A stretch of DNA of 64,000 bases from Crotophaga sulcirostris. Lineage: Eukaryota > Chordata > Aves > Cuculiformes > Crotophagidae. How positions within the stretch are numbered: the stretch's first letter is position 1; every line of letters begins with the position of its first letter. The stretch covers positions 273,310 to 337,309 of the forward strand of contig VYZB01000326.1 of assembly GCA_013397455.1 (NCBI GenBank), read 5' to 3'. Below the pieces are notes generated by a model. It was given only the letters and a program-made list of their open reading frames with translations, was not told the origin of the DNA and made no database searches. Below, one piece after another: positions 47,051 to 59,665 of the stretch. Made by a program: the position numbers and the translations under genes.

Positions 47051-47777
47051 ATCTGAAGACAGCTGTGAACTTTTACCTCTGGTTCTCTGCATCCCTTGCA
47101 GAAGCACAGCAGATGTGGTACCCATATTCTTCATCCCCTCTTGCAGGTCTCCCTGACCACTGGAAACTCTCCCAAGCTTGGAGAGAGAAATTTTCCAGGA
47201 GCTGCTTCTGGTCTCTGCATTAGGAAAGAGGGCAAATTGCTGCTGTGGACTTGTGTCTGCCAGGAGGAGATCTGTTATTGATGCAGAGCAGCATCGTCCT
47301 GGCTAAGGCTGGGTTTGAGATGGTGCCAGGAAGAGCTGGGAACCACTGCTGCCTCTGCCTCTGTTGTATCCCAGCTCCACACGGCTTTCCCAGCCTTGAG
47401 CTGCCAGACATCGCTGCTGTTTCCCACAGCTCACTGTTAACCGTGTGGTGGAGGCAAAAGGTTTCCACTCACTCTTCCTTCCTCAAACCAAGTTTGTTTA
47501 GCCCTTAAGCTAATGTGAATATTGAGAGGGAGAAAGAGCTGCGTAGTGTAGTGACAGCTCTGCTGTGTTCCTGCTAACGCAGATATCATTTGATCAATGT
47601 GATTCTCTGCAACCTCTTGCGAGGATTAATAATGAAGAACACTTTGCTGGAGTGAAACCAGAGGAGCAGCAGACTTTGTTAGCTGAGCACTTCAGGTGGG
47701 AGCTGGCTTGCAAGTAGTACTGCCAAGGAAAAGACCTGAGCTCCTGAGATGCCGCTGGGGATGGGGAGGATGCATAG
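47051..47777. other. Unannotated intron stretch
   Basis: Nothing recognised between two antisense CR1 pieces. Confidence 0.55.
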
Positions 47778-47880
47778 ACTCATAGAATGGTTTGAGTTGG
47801 AAGGGACTTTAAAGCCCATCCAGTTTCAACCCCCAGCCATGGGCAGGGACACCTCCCACTGCATCAGGCCGCTCAAAGCC
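47778..47880 (-). mobile_element. CR1 LINE short 3' fragment, antisense
   Basis: It reads CTCATAGAATGGTTTGAGTTG then CCATGGGCAGGGACACCTCC and ATCAGGCCGCTCAAAGCC before similarity stops. Confidence 0.88.
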
Positions 47881-49126
47881 AGGTCAGGTTGCTCATAGCT
47901 GAGGGGAGGGAAGGGGCAGGCATTCTGGCAGCGTTCCTTCCAGTTAAACAAAGGGTTGCAACACCATCCTGAGCCCCCCCCTCTATGATCCTCCATCACC
48001 CCCGAAATGAGGGGTTGGCCACAACACCTCCCCATCCCCCTGCTCTTGGACATCGCATTGGGATTCTCTTCTGCTGCCGGTGACACGTGGCCATGGTACC
48101 AAGAGACAAGCTTGAGATAGAGCATCTGATCTGGCCACAAAGGGATAAATGCAGGATAGCTGGGAGAGCACACAGGAGGGCTTCTTTCCAAAGACCTCAG
48201 TGTGGTGGCTTAGCCGCCTCTAAAACCCACGTGCTCTTCTTTCTTTCTTTGTCTCTCATTTTATTTATAACCCAAAAAAAAAATTTTTTATTATTATTAT
48301 GATTACTCCTGCTGAGCTGTAAAGTCGTTGAGTAAAAAAAAAATATTAGGGCAAATGTGTCAGGCAAATTAAACTGGTTATAATCAGCTGCTTCTCCTGT
48401 AGCCTTTGCTTTCTGTGGCTGTCTCTCCTTGGTTCCTATGTACATATAGATGCTCTCCCTCCTCTCAAATTCAGCGTCAGGAACTTTATTGGCATGACAA
48501 GATATGCTGTGTTGCTGGAGTTAATACAGTCTCAAGTGTGTATGGCTGAGACAGGTTTTCACAGTAGTAATTGGGTTTTATACAGTGTGTCCAGTTCTAT
48601 ATTTGGTGGCTGAGGCGCAGCTATATCGGGAAGCCATTTCTGCCACCTCTGCTTGAATTATGCAGATGATTTTTTTTTTTCCTTGCTTTTAAGGGCGAAA
48701 CAGAGTCAGTTTGTGCAGCCGGCTTGCTCCTCGCCCACCCCACTGCACAGCTGGATGGGGTCCCATGCTGAGCCTTGCAGAACTGAACTGCTCTAGCCAG
48801 GATGCTGGCTGGAGCAGATCAACACAACCAGGAGCACACCCAGCACCATTGAGCCTCCAGAGTGGACCTGAGGGTATATTTGACCTCTGTGTTCAGCTGT
48901 TGCTTGGTCTGGGTGCTGCTGAGCTGATGGACTGCTCCACAAGAAGAAATGGGTGATTGTGATGGGCAGGGTTGCTTCCTTCTTCTGCCCTGGATGTGTC
49001 CTCTCTTCAACCTCCCCTGACTTCTCCATACTTCTGTTTCTCATCCTCTTTCTTTTCCTCCCTTTGCTTCATATTTATTTCCCCGCCTCAACTCTGAGAC
49101 TTTCCTCGTCCCCCCATCACCTTCCC
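47881..49126. other. Unannotated intron stretch
   Basis: Only simple sequence (CTTT repeats near 48240, poly-A/T at 48281) is seen. Confidence 0.55.
48281..48302. repeat. Poly-A/T and TTA repeat
   Basis: A run of A then T6 leads to ATTATTATTATTATG. Confidence 0.8.
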
Positions 49127-49434
49127 TCCTTCACCCCATATCCTGGCTCCACATCCGTGGCTCCATTGCCAATACCTTGGCAGAGAGGATGATGGCATGT
49201 GGGCTGTTTGCAGACAAACGGGACTGAGGACAGGCAGTCTGTGTGACAAGGAACTTTTGCTCCAAGAGGCTCCTTCACCCTGTGGTGACATATTCTGGCC
49301 CTGCATCCATGGTGGCCCCATTTCCAACATCCTAGCAGAGAGAATGATGGCACGTGGGCTGTTTATAAAGCTAAGGAACAAATGGGATTGAGGACAGGCA
49401 GTCCATGAGACAAGGAACCTTTGCTCCAAGAGGC
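49127..49434. repeat. Tandem duplication, two diverged copies of about 145-160 bp
   Basis: Copy one (49127-49270) and copy two (49271-49434) share CCTTCACCC, ATGATGGCA(T/C)GTGGGCTG, GGACTGAGGACAGGCAGTC versus GGATTGAGGACAGGCAGTC, and ACAAGGAAC(T/C)TTTGCTCCA followed by AGAGGC. They differ by substitutions and small indels, so the duplication is not recent. It is not CR1 and I do not recognise it. Confidence 0.85.
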
Positions 49435-49439
49435 GAAGA

Positions 49440-49810
49440 AAAGCAGCAGAATTGGAAATTATTTTATTTCAATTAGATTTTAATTAGCTGCTGTCTCTGA
49501 GCCATCGGATCAGTCAGCAAATAATTGAAAAGCAACAATATTTGCATGTGGTGCCTCGAAGAATAGCTGCGTCTGATCGGTGGCAGAGGGGGTTTGGGGA
49601 GATAATTCCCAAGGTCAGCTGCTCCTCGCTGGTAGTTCAGCGTGGGCAAGTTTGTTGCAAATAACCCACTGTAGCCTCACACTAATTTTACAGTAAATTA
49701 ATGCCGAGCTGGCATTTGTATGGATTTAATTAGCAGGCAACACAAACTTTTATAAACCTTTTGCAGTGGCAATTTAAACCTGATTGCAAAGTTATTAAAG
49801 GCAGCCATGG
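49440..49810. other. AT-rich block with homeodomain-type and octamer motifs, candidate regulatory element
   Basis: Repeat-free DNA with TTTAATTAGC at 49479-49488 and again at 49725-49734, a POU-type octamer ATTTGCAT at 49540-49547, and further TAATT cores. This composition is typical of conserved developmental enhancers in introns of neural genes, but conservation is not tested. Confidence 0.35.
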
Positions 49811-50013
49811 CAGGCTGCTCCTGGGAGTCTGCAGGGACCGAGGCGCGTTAAGGCGTGGGGACTGCACAATGTGTCGGCGCTGCTAGAGCTCTTCACAGCA
49901 GAGGCAAATGGGAGGAACCCTGCCAGCTTGCTGGAGATGAGCTGAGTGGCTGATGTGCACATCACCTGCTTCACATTGCTCCATCGCATCCACCTTGGTG
50001 TGATTCTTGTTTG

Positions 50014-50087
50014 TTCCTGCCCATGCCAGAGGGTTGGAACTGGATGATCTTTAAGATCCCTTCCAACTCAAACCGTTCTATGATTCC
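50014..50087 (+). mobile_element. CR1 LINE short 3' fragment, sense
   Basis: It contains TGCCCATGCCAGAGGGTTGG, ATGATCTTTAAGATCCCTTC and AACCGTTCTATGATTC. Confidence 0.88.
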
Positions 50088-51654
50088 TCTTTCATTCCCC
50101 AGCATGTTGCATCCTTCTAGGAAATCTGAGATACTGGCTCTCAAATCTGCCTCAAAATTGTTCTGCTCATTTCCAGGTGGCTGCCACATGGTTTTTACAG
50201 TAGCTACAAATAGTTGGGAGGCAGCATAGCCCGTAAAAGCCAACGTTCTCCTTTGAGCACATGAAGGCAGAGCGGTTTATGAGCAGGTCTGTTGTCTGTG
50301 GCAGTAATGTGTTGCATGGTCCCTGGGGAGAGCTGCTAGGAATCACAAGATCATGAGTTTCACAGTACATATCTATAGCTGGTGTCACAGATAATTAAAA
50401 TAAGTAGGTTAGTAGCCTCGGCTGGGCGCGTGGATTACAGCTCCTGTAATTCAGAGTAGGCATGGGTGTCAGTCCAGCCATGGCTTCAAGCACAGAAGAA
50501 ATAGTCCTGCAGCAGTTCGATGAGGTTGGCTGGCGTTAAGGACATTAAAAATATTTATACACTCTGGAATGATGGGAGTCCTTTTTAACTGCCTGCAGAG
50601 TGAGGCCATTTCTTATTTTGCAAATAATTGCATTTAAAATCTCCCTATATCTATACATGCATGTATATACATATAAGGGAAAATGCAATTCTTCATGGAG
50701 CAGATTTAATTGCCAACCTGCTTTTGTAAGAAATGGGAAATAGCAGCTTTTAATTACAACTGAGGGTTTTGTGTGGTGAGTCCAGGACACCTCTGCAATC
50801 AGCCAGAGAGATTCTGTCCTCCATGCTTCTCTCCTTGCATGTTCGGAGGACAATGGCAAGTCATTAATGAACTATAATGGGAAAAGCCGTATCTAACGAT
50901 TACATTCTCTTAGCGAGGCCAGGCGGGTGACTAACCACTGGTGTACTTTTTCTTCCCTTTTCTTTTTGCTAATAGCATTCTTGCTGGAGCCAGTCAAATA
51001 TAGCCCAGATGCTGGGCCGCTGGCTGCTGTGCTTGGCTTCGGGTGCCGCGTGATTGAGTGCCGAGCCCTGTTTTGCTGTCTGTTGCGCCATGTAGATCTG
51101 GAGTCGCTCCACGGGCTTGCATTTGTCTGACATAAATGGGAGCAGAGCCTGGCCTGCTTCAACCCCCTTCCCTCGTAGCTGGAGGAGAGCTCTGATTAAT
51201 GATTGATTGCCGGTATTAATTTGCTGCGCGTAAGAGGTGTCCAAGGACAATCTGAAATGGCTCTTGCATATCCAAGGCGGGTCGGGAAAAGCTGATGGAT
51301 TGAAAAGGAGCAGACACTTTTCCCAGGGTGGCTGAGATGTACAACCCCCTTTAGGAAGGTTTTCACGTGGCTGGTTGTACCTGGGTAGCTGTGGAGTCAT
51401 TCTCTCCTTAGGTCCTCTGTTTCTGTAACCCTCCTTAGGTCCCCTGAAGGCACAGCTTGGTTTTCTGAGATGCTTGGCTAACAGGGGGGGGGGGGGATAG
51501 AAGCTATTGGGTGTCTAGCATCTTTAATGTGGGGCTGAGATGTGGGGGGGGGGGGAATGAGGTAGGCTCTGAAACTCTAGGGATGATGGATGCACCCATC
51601 CCTGGGCCCAGCACGGGAGATGGGCAGGATGGGGTTTGGATGCTTGCATCTACC
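50088..51654. other. Unannotated intron stretch
   Basis: AT-rich around 50530-50760 and two G-runs near 51484-51555. No gene recognised. Confidence 0.55.
51484..51555. repeat. Two G-runs (13 and 12 G)
   Basis: Homopolymers at 51484-51496 and 51544-51555, both preceding a CR1 copy. Lengths in such runs are prone to sequencing error. Confidence 0.8.
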
Positions 51655-51940
51655 AAGTTACAAGAGACAGGATGAGAGGAAATGTCCTCAAGTTGCACCA
51701 GGGGAGGTTTAGATTGGATATTAGGAAAAATTTCTTTACTGAGAGAGTGGTTGAGCGTTGGTTGAGTGGTTGGGCTGCCCAAGGCAGTGGTGGTGTCTCC
51801 ACCCTTGGAGGTGTTCAGATAGCATGTAGACATGGCGCTTCGTGATGTGGTTTAGTTGGCATGATGGTGTTAGGCTGATGGTTGGACTGAACGAGCTTAA
51901 AGGACATTTCCAACCTTAAAGATTCCATGATTCTGTGATC
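51655..51940 (+). mobile_element. CR1 LINE fragment, third tail type, sense
   Basis: It has GAGACAGGATGAGAGGAAAT, TTGGATATTAGGAAAAATTT, TTAGGCTGATGGTTGGACTG and the tail GATTCCATGATTCTGTGATC. It shares its tail with the copies at 19803 and 28464. Two G-runs (51484-51496, 51544-51555) lie just upstream. Confidence 0.92.
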
Positions 51941-53158
51941 TTTGGAGGAGCAATTTTTGAGGTCTCCATCAGAAAGGACCCTACTTTTAAACACTAAAAG
52001 AGTGGCCACTGCAACCCAGACCCTTCTCATTTCTGACTAACTGGTCCCTTCTGCAAACCTGAGCCTGGATCTGGAACAGCATGAGGTGGGAAAAAGGAGA
52101 GGGGAGTGCTAAAAAAGTCAGGAACACAAAAGTAGAAGATCTGAGAGATATTTCCAGATGGATGTGGGTAGGAAAATGAGAGAGAATGCTATTTGCAGCT
52201 TGCAATTAAAATAAATCTGAGCAGGAGAGGAGATGGCAGTGCTGAGTCTGTTGATGTGTCTGATGAAGCAAAGCTGATTCACCTAGAAGTTGACACAGCT
52301 GTGTTAATGTGCCTGCAAATAGCAGCTCCTGTCTGCCTGTGATTAAGCCAGGATGGAAGGCCGGCCTCTCACCTGTGGGTTTATAAAAGCTGCTGCCTCC
52401 CCTTTGACTGGGTATGGTTTCTAGCTGGGTTCCCACGCATGCACCCAGCTCCAGCTAAAGGTGCAACACCTGCCTGTGCAGTTCATTGGCTCCAGTTCTG
52501 CCAGTCAAGAGCGAGGTACCATTAACTGTGTAAGCATTTTGACTGCCACCCATTATTTTGTTTTGCAGGGAGAGGGAATGCGTGCAGAGGGGAGGGAGGA
52601 AGAACCAGGGGACGTGGCTTTTTTTGAGTGTAATTGCAGTGATTTGCCCATTTGCTGTGGTGCACACAAGTGAGTTGTCAGGCAGGGGTCTAATGCTGGC
52701 TGCAAGCATGAGGCATGGAGCAGCATTACCCAGGGGTTTGGGAGAAGGGAATGAAACCTCTCTACTGTGGTGGGTAGAGGATTCACATGCACCCACAGCA
52801 CACTCTAAAAATACCCCTTGGTAATCAAGCCCCTGCCGCTCGCTATTGTGCTCTCCCTTACTGCTGGTGCTCATCAGTCCCTTGGGGTATAAATAGCAGT
52901 GCTCCTGATGGAGCCATGCTCTTGTTTTGACATCACCATCACTGAGTGCGGTGGCACAGATACTGGGATAGTGCACAGCCCAGGGAAGCAACTCGGGCAT
53001 GGACCCTCCAGGAAGGCAGCAGCCTGGGACTGGGGCACCAGCTCATGGGTTGTTGGGAGGGAGAAATTCAAGGGTGGAAGGAGATGCAGCTGTGTGTGCA
53101 AAGGGGAAACAGGGCTTGAATGCTGTTTTTTAAAGTCTTTCTAATGCTCAAGCTAGAA
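51941..53158. other. Unannotated intron stretch
   Basis: A 181-codon minus frame (52455-53000) has no domain features. Nothing else recognised. Confidence 0.55.
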
Positions 53159-53510
53159 ATCATAGAATTGTGGAATGATATGAGTTGGAAGGGACCCACA
53201 AGGATCATAGCCCCAATATCCACACCGTGTGGCTGAGGGCATTGGCCAAATGCTTCTGGAATATTGTCGGGCTTGGTACTGTGACTGCTTACTGGGGAGC
53301 TCTTCCAGTGCTCCACCACCATCTGGGCCAAAAACATTTTCTTAATGTCCAACATAACCCTCCCTTGGCACATCTTCCTGCCGTTCCCTTAGGTCCTGTC
53401 ATTGGTGACAAGAGAACAGGAACTCCTCCTCCTCCTTCCCTTGTGAGGAAGCTGCAGACTGCAATGAGGTATCCCCTCAGTCTCCTCTTCCCCAGGGAGA
53501 ACACACTTGA
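53159..53510 (-). mobile_element. CR1 LINE fragment, second tail type, antisense
   Basis: It begins ATCATAGAATTGTGGAATGA, then GGACCCACAAGGATCATAG, and about 40 bases present in the copy at 23242 are missing. It continues with CACACCGTGTGGCTGAGGGC, GCTCTTCCAGTGCTCCACC and CCTCAGTCTCCTCTTCCCC. Confidence 0.92.
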
Positions 53511-56500
53511 ATATTATTTCACCTGTCCTTCCCCACCCCGTACCCTTCACCCTCAGTGGCTTCAACTCCCTGCTGTAAACTCAGAGCAGCAGGAGAGCGA
53601 GGGAAATCTACAGGTCAGCTCTTCTCCCTGCTGAGCAGGACTGGGCATTACATGCAGGGCTGAGCAGAGCTCCCAGCAAACCTCCAAGTGCCACCAGCAG
53701 GACCCCAAGGTAGAAGAGGGAGATGCGATCTCGGTTTTTTTTTTCCAGTATGTCAGAAGTTGTTATAGAAAACAGATCGATTGCTTGCTCTCCGTGTCCA
53801 CTGCAAGGCAGAACAGGAAGAAATCAGATTAATTTGCAGTAAGGAAGATCAAGGTTAGATATTTGGGAATAACAATCTTGCTGGTAGCAAGCATCTAAAA
53901 GTCCTGGGAGAAGATAGTAAGAGAGATTGGTGTGTCGTGCTGCTGGGGGCTTTTTAAAAGCAATGTAGGCAAACACGTGGTGGGGATGGGATGGTACTGT
54001 CTCGACAGGGAGGTCTGGGACAGGTGGTTTCATGAGTCTGTAAGTGTCGACTTCCTGGTGTGATGTTGTCCCTCATCACTAGACGTGTGCACAGCAAACG
54101 AGGCTGCTGCGATACAATGCTTATTAAGCAGTTACATGGGGAAGCAGAGGGGGTGTCTTCAAACTGGCTGCTCTGCAGATTTCCTGTGAAAACTGTCTCG
54201 CTGAAATCCAAATGTCATCAGTCATCAGCGGCTGAGCAGCCTCCCCGAAACCTCCAAGTGGGACGTATGCACCGGTTCATTACAGCTGTCATCCTGCTGC
54301 TGCTTGGGTTTATTTGTGGTGGCGGTGGTGTTCACAGAGAGCCTCTGCTGTGCTTTTTGGACATGAACGCTGGCTCTGGGGGCTGGGATCTGAAAAAAGT
54401 TTTATCTGATCCAAAGGCAGACGCTGTGTCAGCACCCACCAGAGTTTCCTGAATGTGTGCAGGGGTGGCGCAGCTCCAGACATCCCTGGCTCTTCTCTGC
54501 AAGCCCCTTCTACCTAGCAAATGCAGCAATTTCCTTTGCATCTTCCTGGAAGGTCTCAAGGGGTCAGAGGATGAGCAAGGGGCCCCGGGTGGGTTTTCAA
54601 AGCTGCAGTCCTTCTGTGGCTTGGTTTTCTCCTGTGCCTGATGGTGGTTTGGAGCAAATTGGCAACCCGGCAGTGTCCCCTAGGGTAGGTGTCCAGCTTA
54701 CAGCTGCAATATCAGCTCCTCTGCTTAATCAGAAGCTTTTTTTTGCCTCCAAGAGGGAATTTGAGACCTTGACATTGAATGTGGAGCTCAGCACCCCCAT
54801 GTACATGGCCATGTGCCTAAATTCTTCCCCTGTGGTCTGTTGCAGGGTTAAAGTGTGTTCCCTACTGCAGTCAGAGAGGGGATAAAATGTGGAGCCAGGA
54901 AAGAGGAAACCTAATGGGTAGGTAATTAAAGGACATGCCAGGGGATAGATGGATGAATAGAGCAGAGGGAGGATGCGGAGGGGCTATAGAAACACATCAA
55001 TACATGTATGAGGAAGGGAGAGATGGACAAGAAGATTAATTTATGATCACTCCTGTCTATTATTATTCTGAGTCAGAGGCTCAGATCACATCTGGAAAGT
55101 CTCCAAACCTGCCCTAGTGCAGTAAGGTTAATACAAGGCCAGTGGCTCTGCCAGGATCTCTGGGGCTCAGAGCTGGATTAGGCAAACGCCAGCTGATATC
55201 TAAGGTGGGCAGATAGGGGAGTGAGAGATGAGAGGCTGAGCAGTGGGGTTAGAGGGCTTCGTGGCTGGGATTAGCAAGTGATGATACAGGCTGCCACTGG
55301 CTTGGGGTCATCAGAGAAACATTAGCATCCAGGATGGCAGCAGTGGAGAAGCCCCAGACTTCTTTTTTTAGGAGGGAGAAGGCAGTGTCTTGGTTTTTAT
55401 GTCACTGGATTGGGTGAGCTTTTGGTTGGTAATGGTCCCTGCTTTTTAGGTTGACTGCATTTGTCCACTGAATCTAAAATCCTTCTCTGCCCCAGAGGTG
55501 CTTTGGCAGTTAATGGCAAGTAGGGGTTTCGGGAACCTCTGCTGCTGATGTCCTGCTTTTGGATCTTTTATAACAAGGGTCTTGATTGAGTCTCAGGAGC
55601 TAGGGAGCATTGAAGGACCTTATTGCATGTGGATCCTGAGTTAAGACCAAAAGGAGAGGTTATTTTGTTGCTTGCTGTAGCCCAGGAAAATAAAAAGCAG
55701 TGATGCCCAAGCAGTGATACAGCATGCTCAGAGCTTCTCTGCTTTGCAGGTTATGTGTCATGAAATGGTCCTTTCTCCTTGTCGAGGTTAAACAAGCGGC
55801 TCACAGGCAGCCACGTGCCTTGCTGTAGCCTTTCTGCTGTGGTTCAGAGGAGGTCTGCAGCTGTGTGCTCCATGGAGCGGGTTCAGCAGCTCAGAAAAGC
55901 TAAAGCCATACTTCACAACAAGAGGCGAGCCTTGAGACTTGTTGAAAATTGCAATCATTACATGTGGTCCAGCCTGGAAACCTTTGGAGCATTTTCTTTT
56001 CCCCTCACACCTTGCCTTTCTCGCTCCAGCTCCACAGGCTGGATGGGCTGAGCAGGATTTCCCTTTCAAATGACACAGAGGGGGAGAAAAAAAAAACCCA
56101 ACCCCAACCATTCTGGAGCAAGGTTTGTCTGCAGGACGCGTGACCCAGCCAGGCTTCCCAAGGTCCACAGGCAGGAAGGACGAGGGCGTTATCGGCGCTT
56201 GTTTATTCCCTGCTTTAATAATCGGCTGATTAAGTTGCATTTTTATTTGGTTTTGCTGGCAATCAGATTGAGAGCTGTAATATCCACTCACACCTCGTAA
56301 TTACCGTTAATTTCTTCTCTCTCCTCTGTGCATGGTAGGGCCGGGGTTGGCAGAGGCAGCCGGGGAGCGTGGGTGAATCGGATCGCAGCACTTTGCATAT
56401 TGATGAGCTGAGGTGGTGCCCGCTCCTCAGCCAGGGGCTGAGACAAGCAGAGAGGGAGCGAGAAGGGGCGATGAACGGGGTGAAAATCCACCTTAAATCC

Positions 56501-56744
56501 CAGACAAAGGCAAACCAGGCAAAGTGTCGGAGTCAGCACAACAGCCTGTGCGAGCCTAATTACCATAACGATGTGAAAAAGCCCAATCAGCAATCTGGGG
56601 CTAATCTTTCATGTATTACAGGTCTCTCTTTCGGAGCGCTCCACAGCTAAATGCATTTTTAATGAAGATATTCCTAGACTCGCAGATAATTTCCCACTCT
56701 TTACAAGGAGGGTATCAGAGCTCATTAAGCGGGTCGTTCTTCTT

Positions 56745-56782
56745 TTTATATATATATGTATCGCTGTGTGTGTATATATATA
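56745..56782. repeat. TA/TG microsatellite
   Basis: (TA)n, then GTATCGC, then (TG)n and (TA)n. A compound dinucleotide tract. Confidence 0.9.
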
Positions 56783-59539
56783 ACCCAGTTCTTCAAGAGG
56801 CCAACGTCGGTGCCGGTGGCAGCAAAAGGAAGATGTTCCCTGTTGCAGGGAGGGGGGGATGGATGCTCACTCTGCGGGGACCAGCTTTCTCCAGGAAAGT
56901 TTGCTGTCTGCATCTCCCATGGGTTTGGGTGCTCCTGGTGCAGCCAGCATATAATAAGATATAATAAAAATATAGCAAGAGTGGAGACTGGGGGGCAGCA
57001 GGCAGTGTGGGGATGGAGATCACTCAGAGGAAGATGGGTTGTGGAGAGGCCAAAGCCAAAGGTGAACCACGAGTGCAGTTATTGCATCCTCAGCTATGAC
57101 CATTGAGGGACTGTAATCGTATTATTTCTCTGATGTTGATTTCTCGTACCACTTTCTAAAGCGCTGTCAGATGAAATCTGGCTGGAAATTAAGGGGGAAG
57201 CTGTGGCTGACCTGCAGAGGATGAGTTATTTGGGAAGGGAGCGGAGCTGTCTCCTCCCGCTCCTCATGGCGCTCGTCTCGCCAGCATCTCAGCAGAGGCT
57301 TTCATAGAGAGAGCCGGGGGGAGGAAAACAGGGAGATTGTCTTTAAAGCATCAGACAGCTGGCTCCTGACAGGAGGGGGACGCAGAGGGTGTGTTTCCAA
57401 TTATCTCTGTAGATGGGGCCAAATCCCAAGAGAGGGGATGAGGAACCGCAAGTCAAAATGAGACTGAGGAATTGCCGGAGAGAAACAGGAGCGATGATGG
57501 GTCTTGTCCGGCGCTGCGTCTCTGAGAGCTGCTGGTGCTGGTAACGTCACGGTGCTCAATTATAACCTGCCCAAAGGGAAGAGTCTTTGAACTCGAGGGA
57601 AGAAGTGCTTGCTGTGTGCCTGGAAGCAGGAGAGCGTCTGAAGTGTGTATTTGATGGAGTTGCAATGCTGGGTTTTCTCCTGGGCTGTGCATTGCCAAGT
57701 CTTTGTTTAAGCCTCAGCAATAGCACTGGGGGCTCCTTCCCTCTCAGGATTTAGCTTGTAAACCTAGAAATGGAAAGTCCTCTGGAGTGTAAAGCTCTTT
57801 GAACGCACTCTGAAGATGGGCTGAAGCAGCAATGTGTTAGGTCTGATCCCTCGCTTTTAGGATGAGCCTTGCAGGAGCTCACTTTGGCCCATGGCTGAGC
57901 CAGACACAGTTCTTAGGTCTGGATGCTCATTTTGAGTGGCCAAATTTCCTACTCCTCCATTGTCTCCTTCCAGCTTGAGGGCCAGTTTTGTTTCTGCTTG
58001 GACTCATTTCTGGCTTCATTCTTTCTTGGTATTGGGATTGTAACCAGTTTGTCGAGGTTGGGGGATATAAGGAGCAAAAGTCTTCTATCCAAGGCCAGAC
58101 CAGAGATTTATGGAGAAAATGTGGTGATGAGGGTGCTGGGAGCAGTTGTTTCTAAGTTCTGGGGAAAGTGCTTCTTTCTTGTACTGAGGAGTGTCCAGTG
58201 TGAGAGCAACTTGAGACTACAGGCAGCAAAGAGTTAAAGAGGTAATGGAGCAGGAAGGGAGCAGCAGAAATCTGCAGGGATGATAAACACCACCGAGGAT
58301 GATTTTCTCTCCACGGAGCTGCCATTGATCTGTGATTAGAGTAGCTGAAGCTTTTACAATCAATCAGGTAGGAAATCAAGTCATTGGAGGTTCAGAGGTC
58401 AGAGAAATTGGGGAGAGAGAGAGAAGAGAGGGAAGAGATGCTGGAGCCTCTTGAGGCTTTTGGGAAGATGAGGAGGAGCTGCATGCGGATGCAAAATTCG
58501 GGTACAGTAATATTTTTCTCCTGTGTGTTGTCTTTGAGGGTCTCAAGTGAATGGCCAACCATCTTTATCTTGGTTTGGCTGCCATGTTGGGAAGACTGAG
58601 GCTTTCTTGACTTATGCATTCAATATCAATCTGTTGTACTGTGAGCAACTTGCAGTGTCCAGACCGGGTCTGAATTCATAGCCATGGCCTAGAAATGGGT
58701 TCTCCTTCTGGAGCTAGAGGTGCTCCTGTTGGAGTGGACAGTAAAATCCAAGATGGGCTGAGGTTTGTGCCAGGAATAGGCATGTGGAGACATCACCCCA
58801 GTCCTTCAGCTAATTGGGACCCCACTGTCTGACCCCAGAAGCACATCCTCCAAGCTATCCTTCTGAGTTTGCACCTCTACTTGGAGATGCTTCTTGAGCT
58901 GAAGTCCCTTCAAGCACTGGAGTTTCACCAGGGTTGAGCTAAAAATACCTCGCAGAGCTGCTGCTTGCGATGTTGCACTTTGATGCTGCACTGAGAAATG
59001 AATAGATTATGTGCGTGTTTCAGGGCTGGCTGTAAATAAGTAGCTACTGTAGCCAGGTAGGTATTATGGATTAATTCAGTAATTGGTCCATCTGGAGCAT
59101 CTACTTACAATATCAATTTATCTGCGTACCTCCTAATATCTTGAAAAGAGCTTTAGGAAGATGCACGCAAAAAACCAGGCAGGGAAAACTGAGGAGAGCT
59201 CGTTTAGCAAGCAGATGGAGAGGCAGGTCACACGACGAGCCATCAGGTTGGGTTGGTAAAGGGTTACTTTCCAGCAGATCGATCACGTGTAATCTGGCCT
59301 TGCACTGGGAAAAAAAAAAAAAAAGAAATAACAAAGGTAGGGCAGATTAAATAGAAGACAAAGGCAGAGCTGTGATTATAGCCTCTGCTGTCCTGCTTTT
59401 TGCTTGCCCTGTGACGGCAGCCGCACCTCTCGTTTTCCAGCTATTTTTTGTCTCTGGTCTCAGCCCCACAGCTTCTCAGCAGGGAATTTTAAAAATACAG
59501 TATGATTCTGTTGCCTTCTGTGTTTGGAGACCCATAGCA

Positions 59540-59665
59540 AGCACTGACCTTTCAAGTCTCTTCGTGATTAAAGCTCGTATTAATTTCCTGTGGGGCTGCA
59601 GACACTCTGAGGCAGAGAAGCGTTGGGAGTTCATTAACATCAGGGGCTTTAATTAGTCGGCAAGG
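59540..59665. other. Repeat-free block with TTTAATTAG, candidate regulatory element
   Basis: Contains CGTATTAATTTCCTGTG, GTTCATTAACATC and TTTAATTAG at 59648-59656. Confidence 0.25.

Noticed and set aside
50415..50450. GGCTGGGCGCGTGGATTACA, which recalls the start of a primate Alu
   Set aside because: Similarity is only about 20 bases, nothing of Alu follows, and the rest of the window is clearly avian.
52455..53000. 181-codon open frame, minus strand
   Set aside because: No recognisable domain or splice-site support, and it lies inside the intron.
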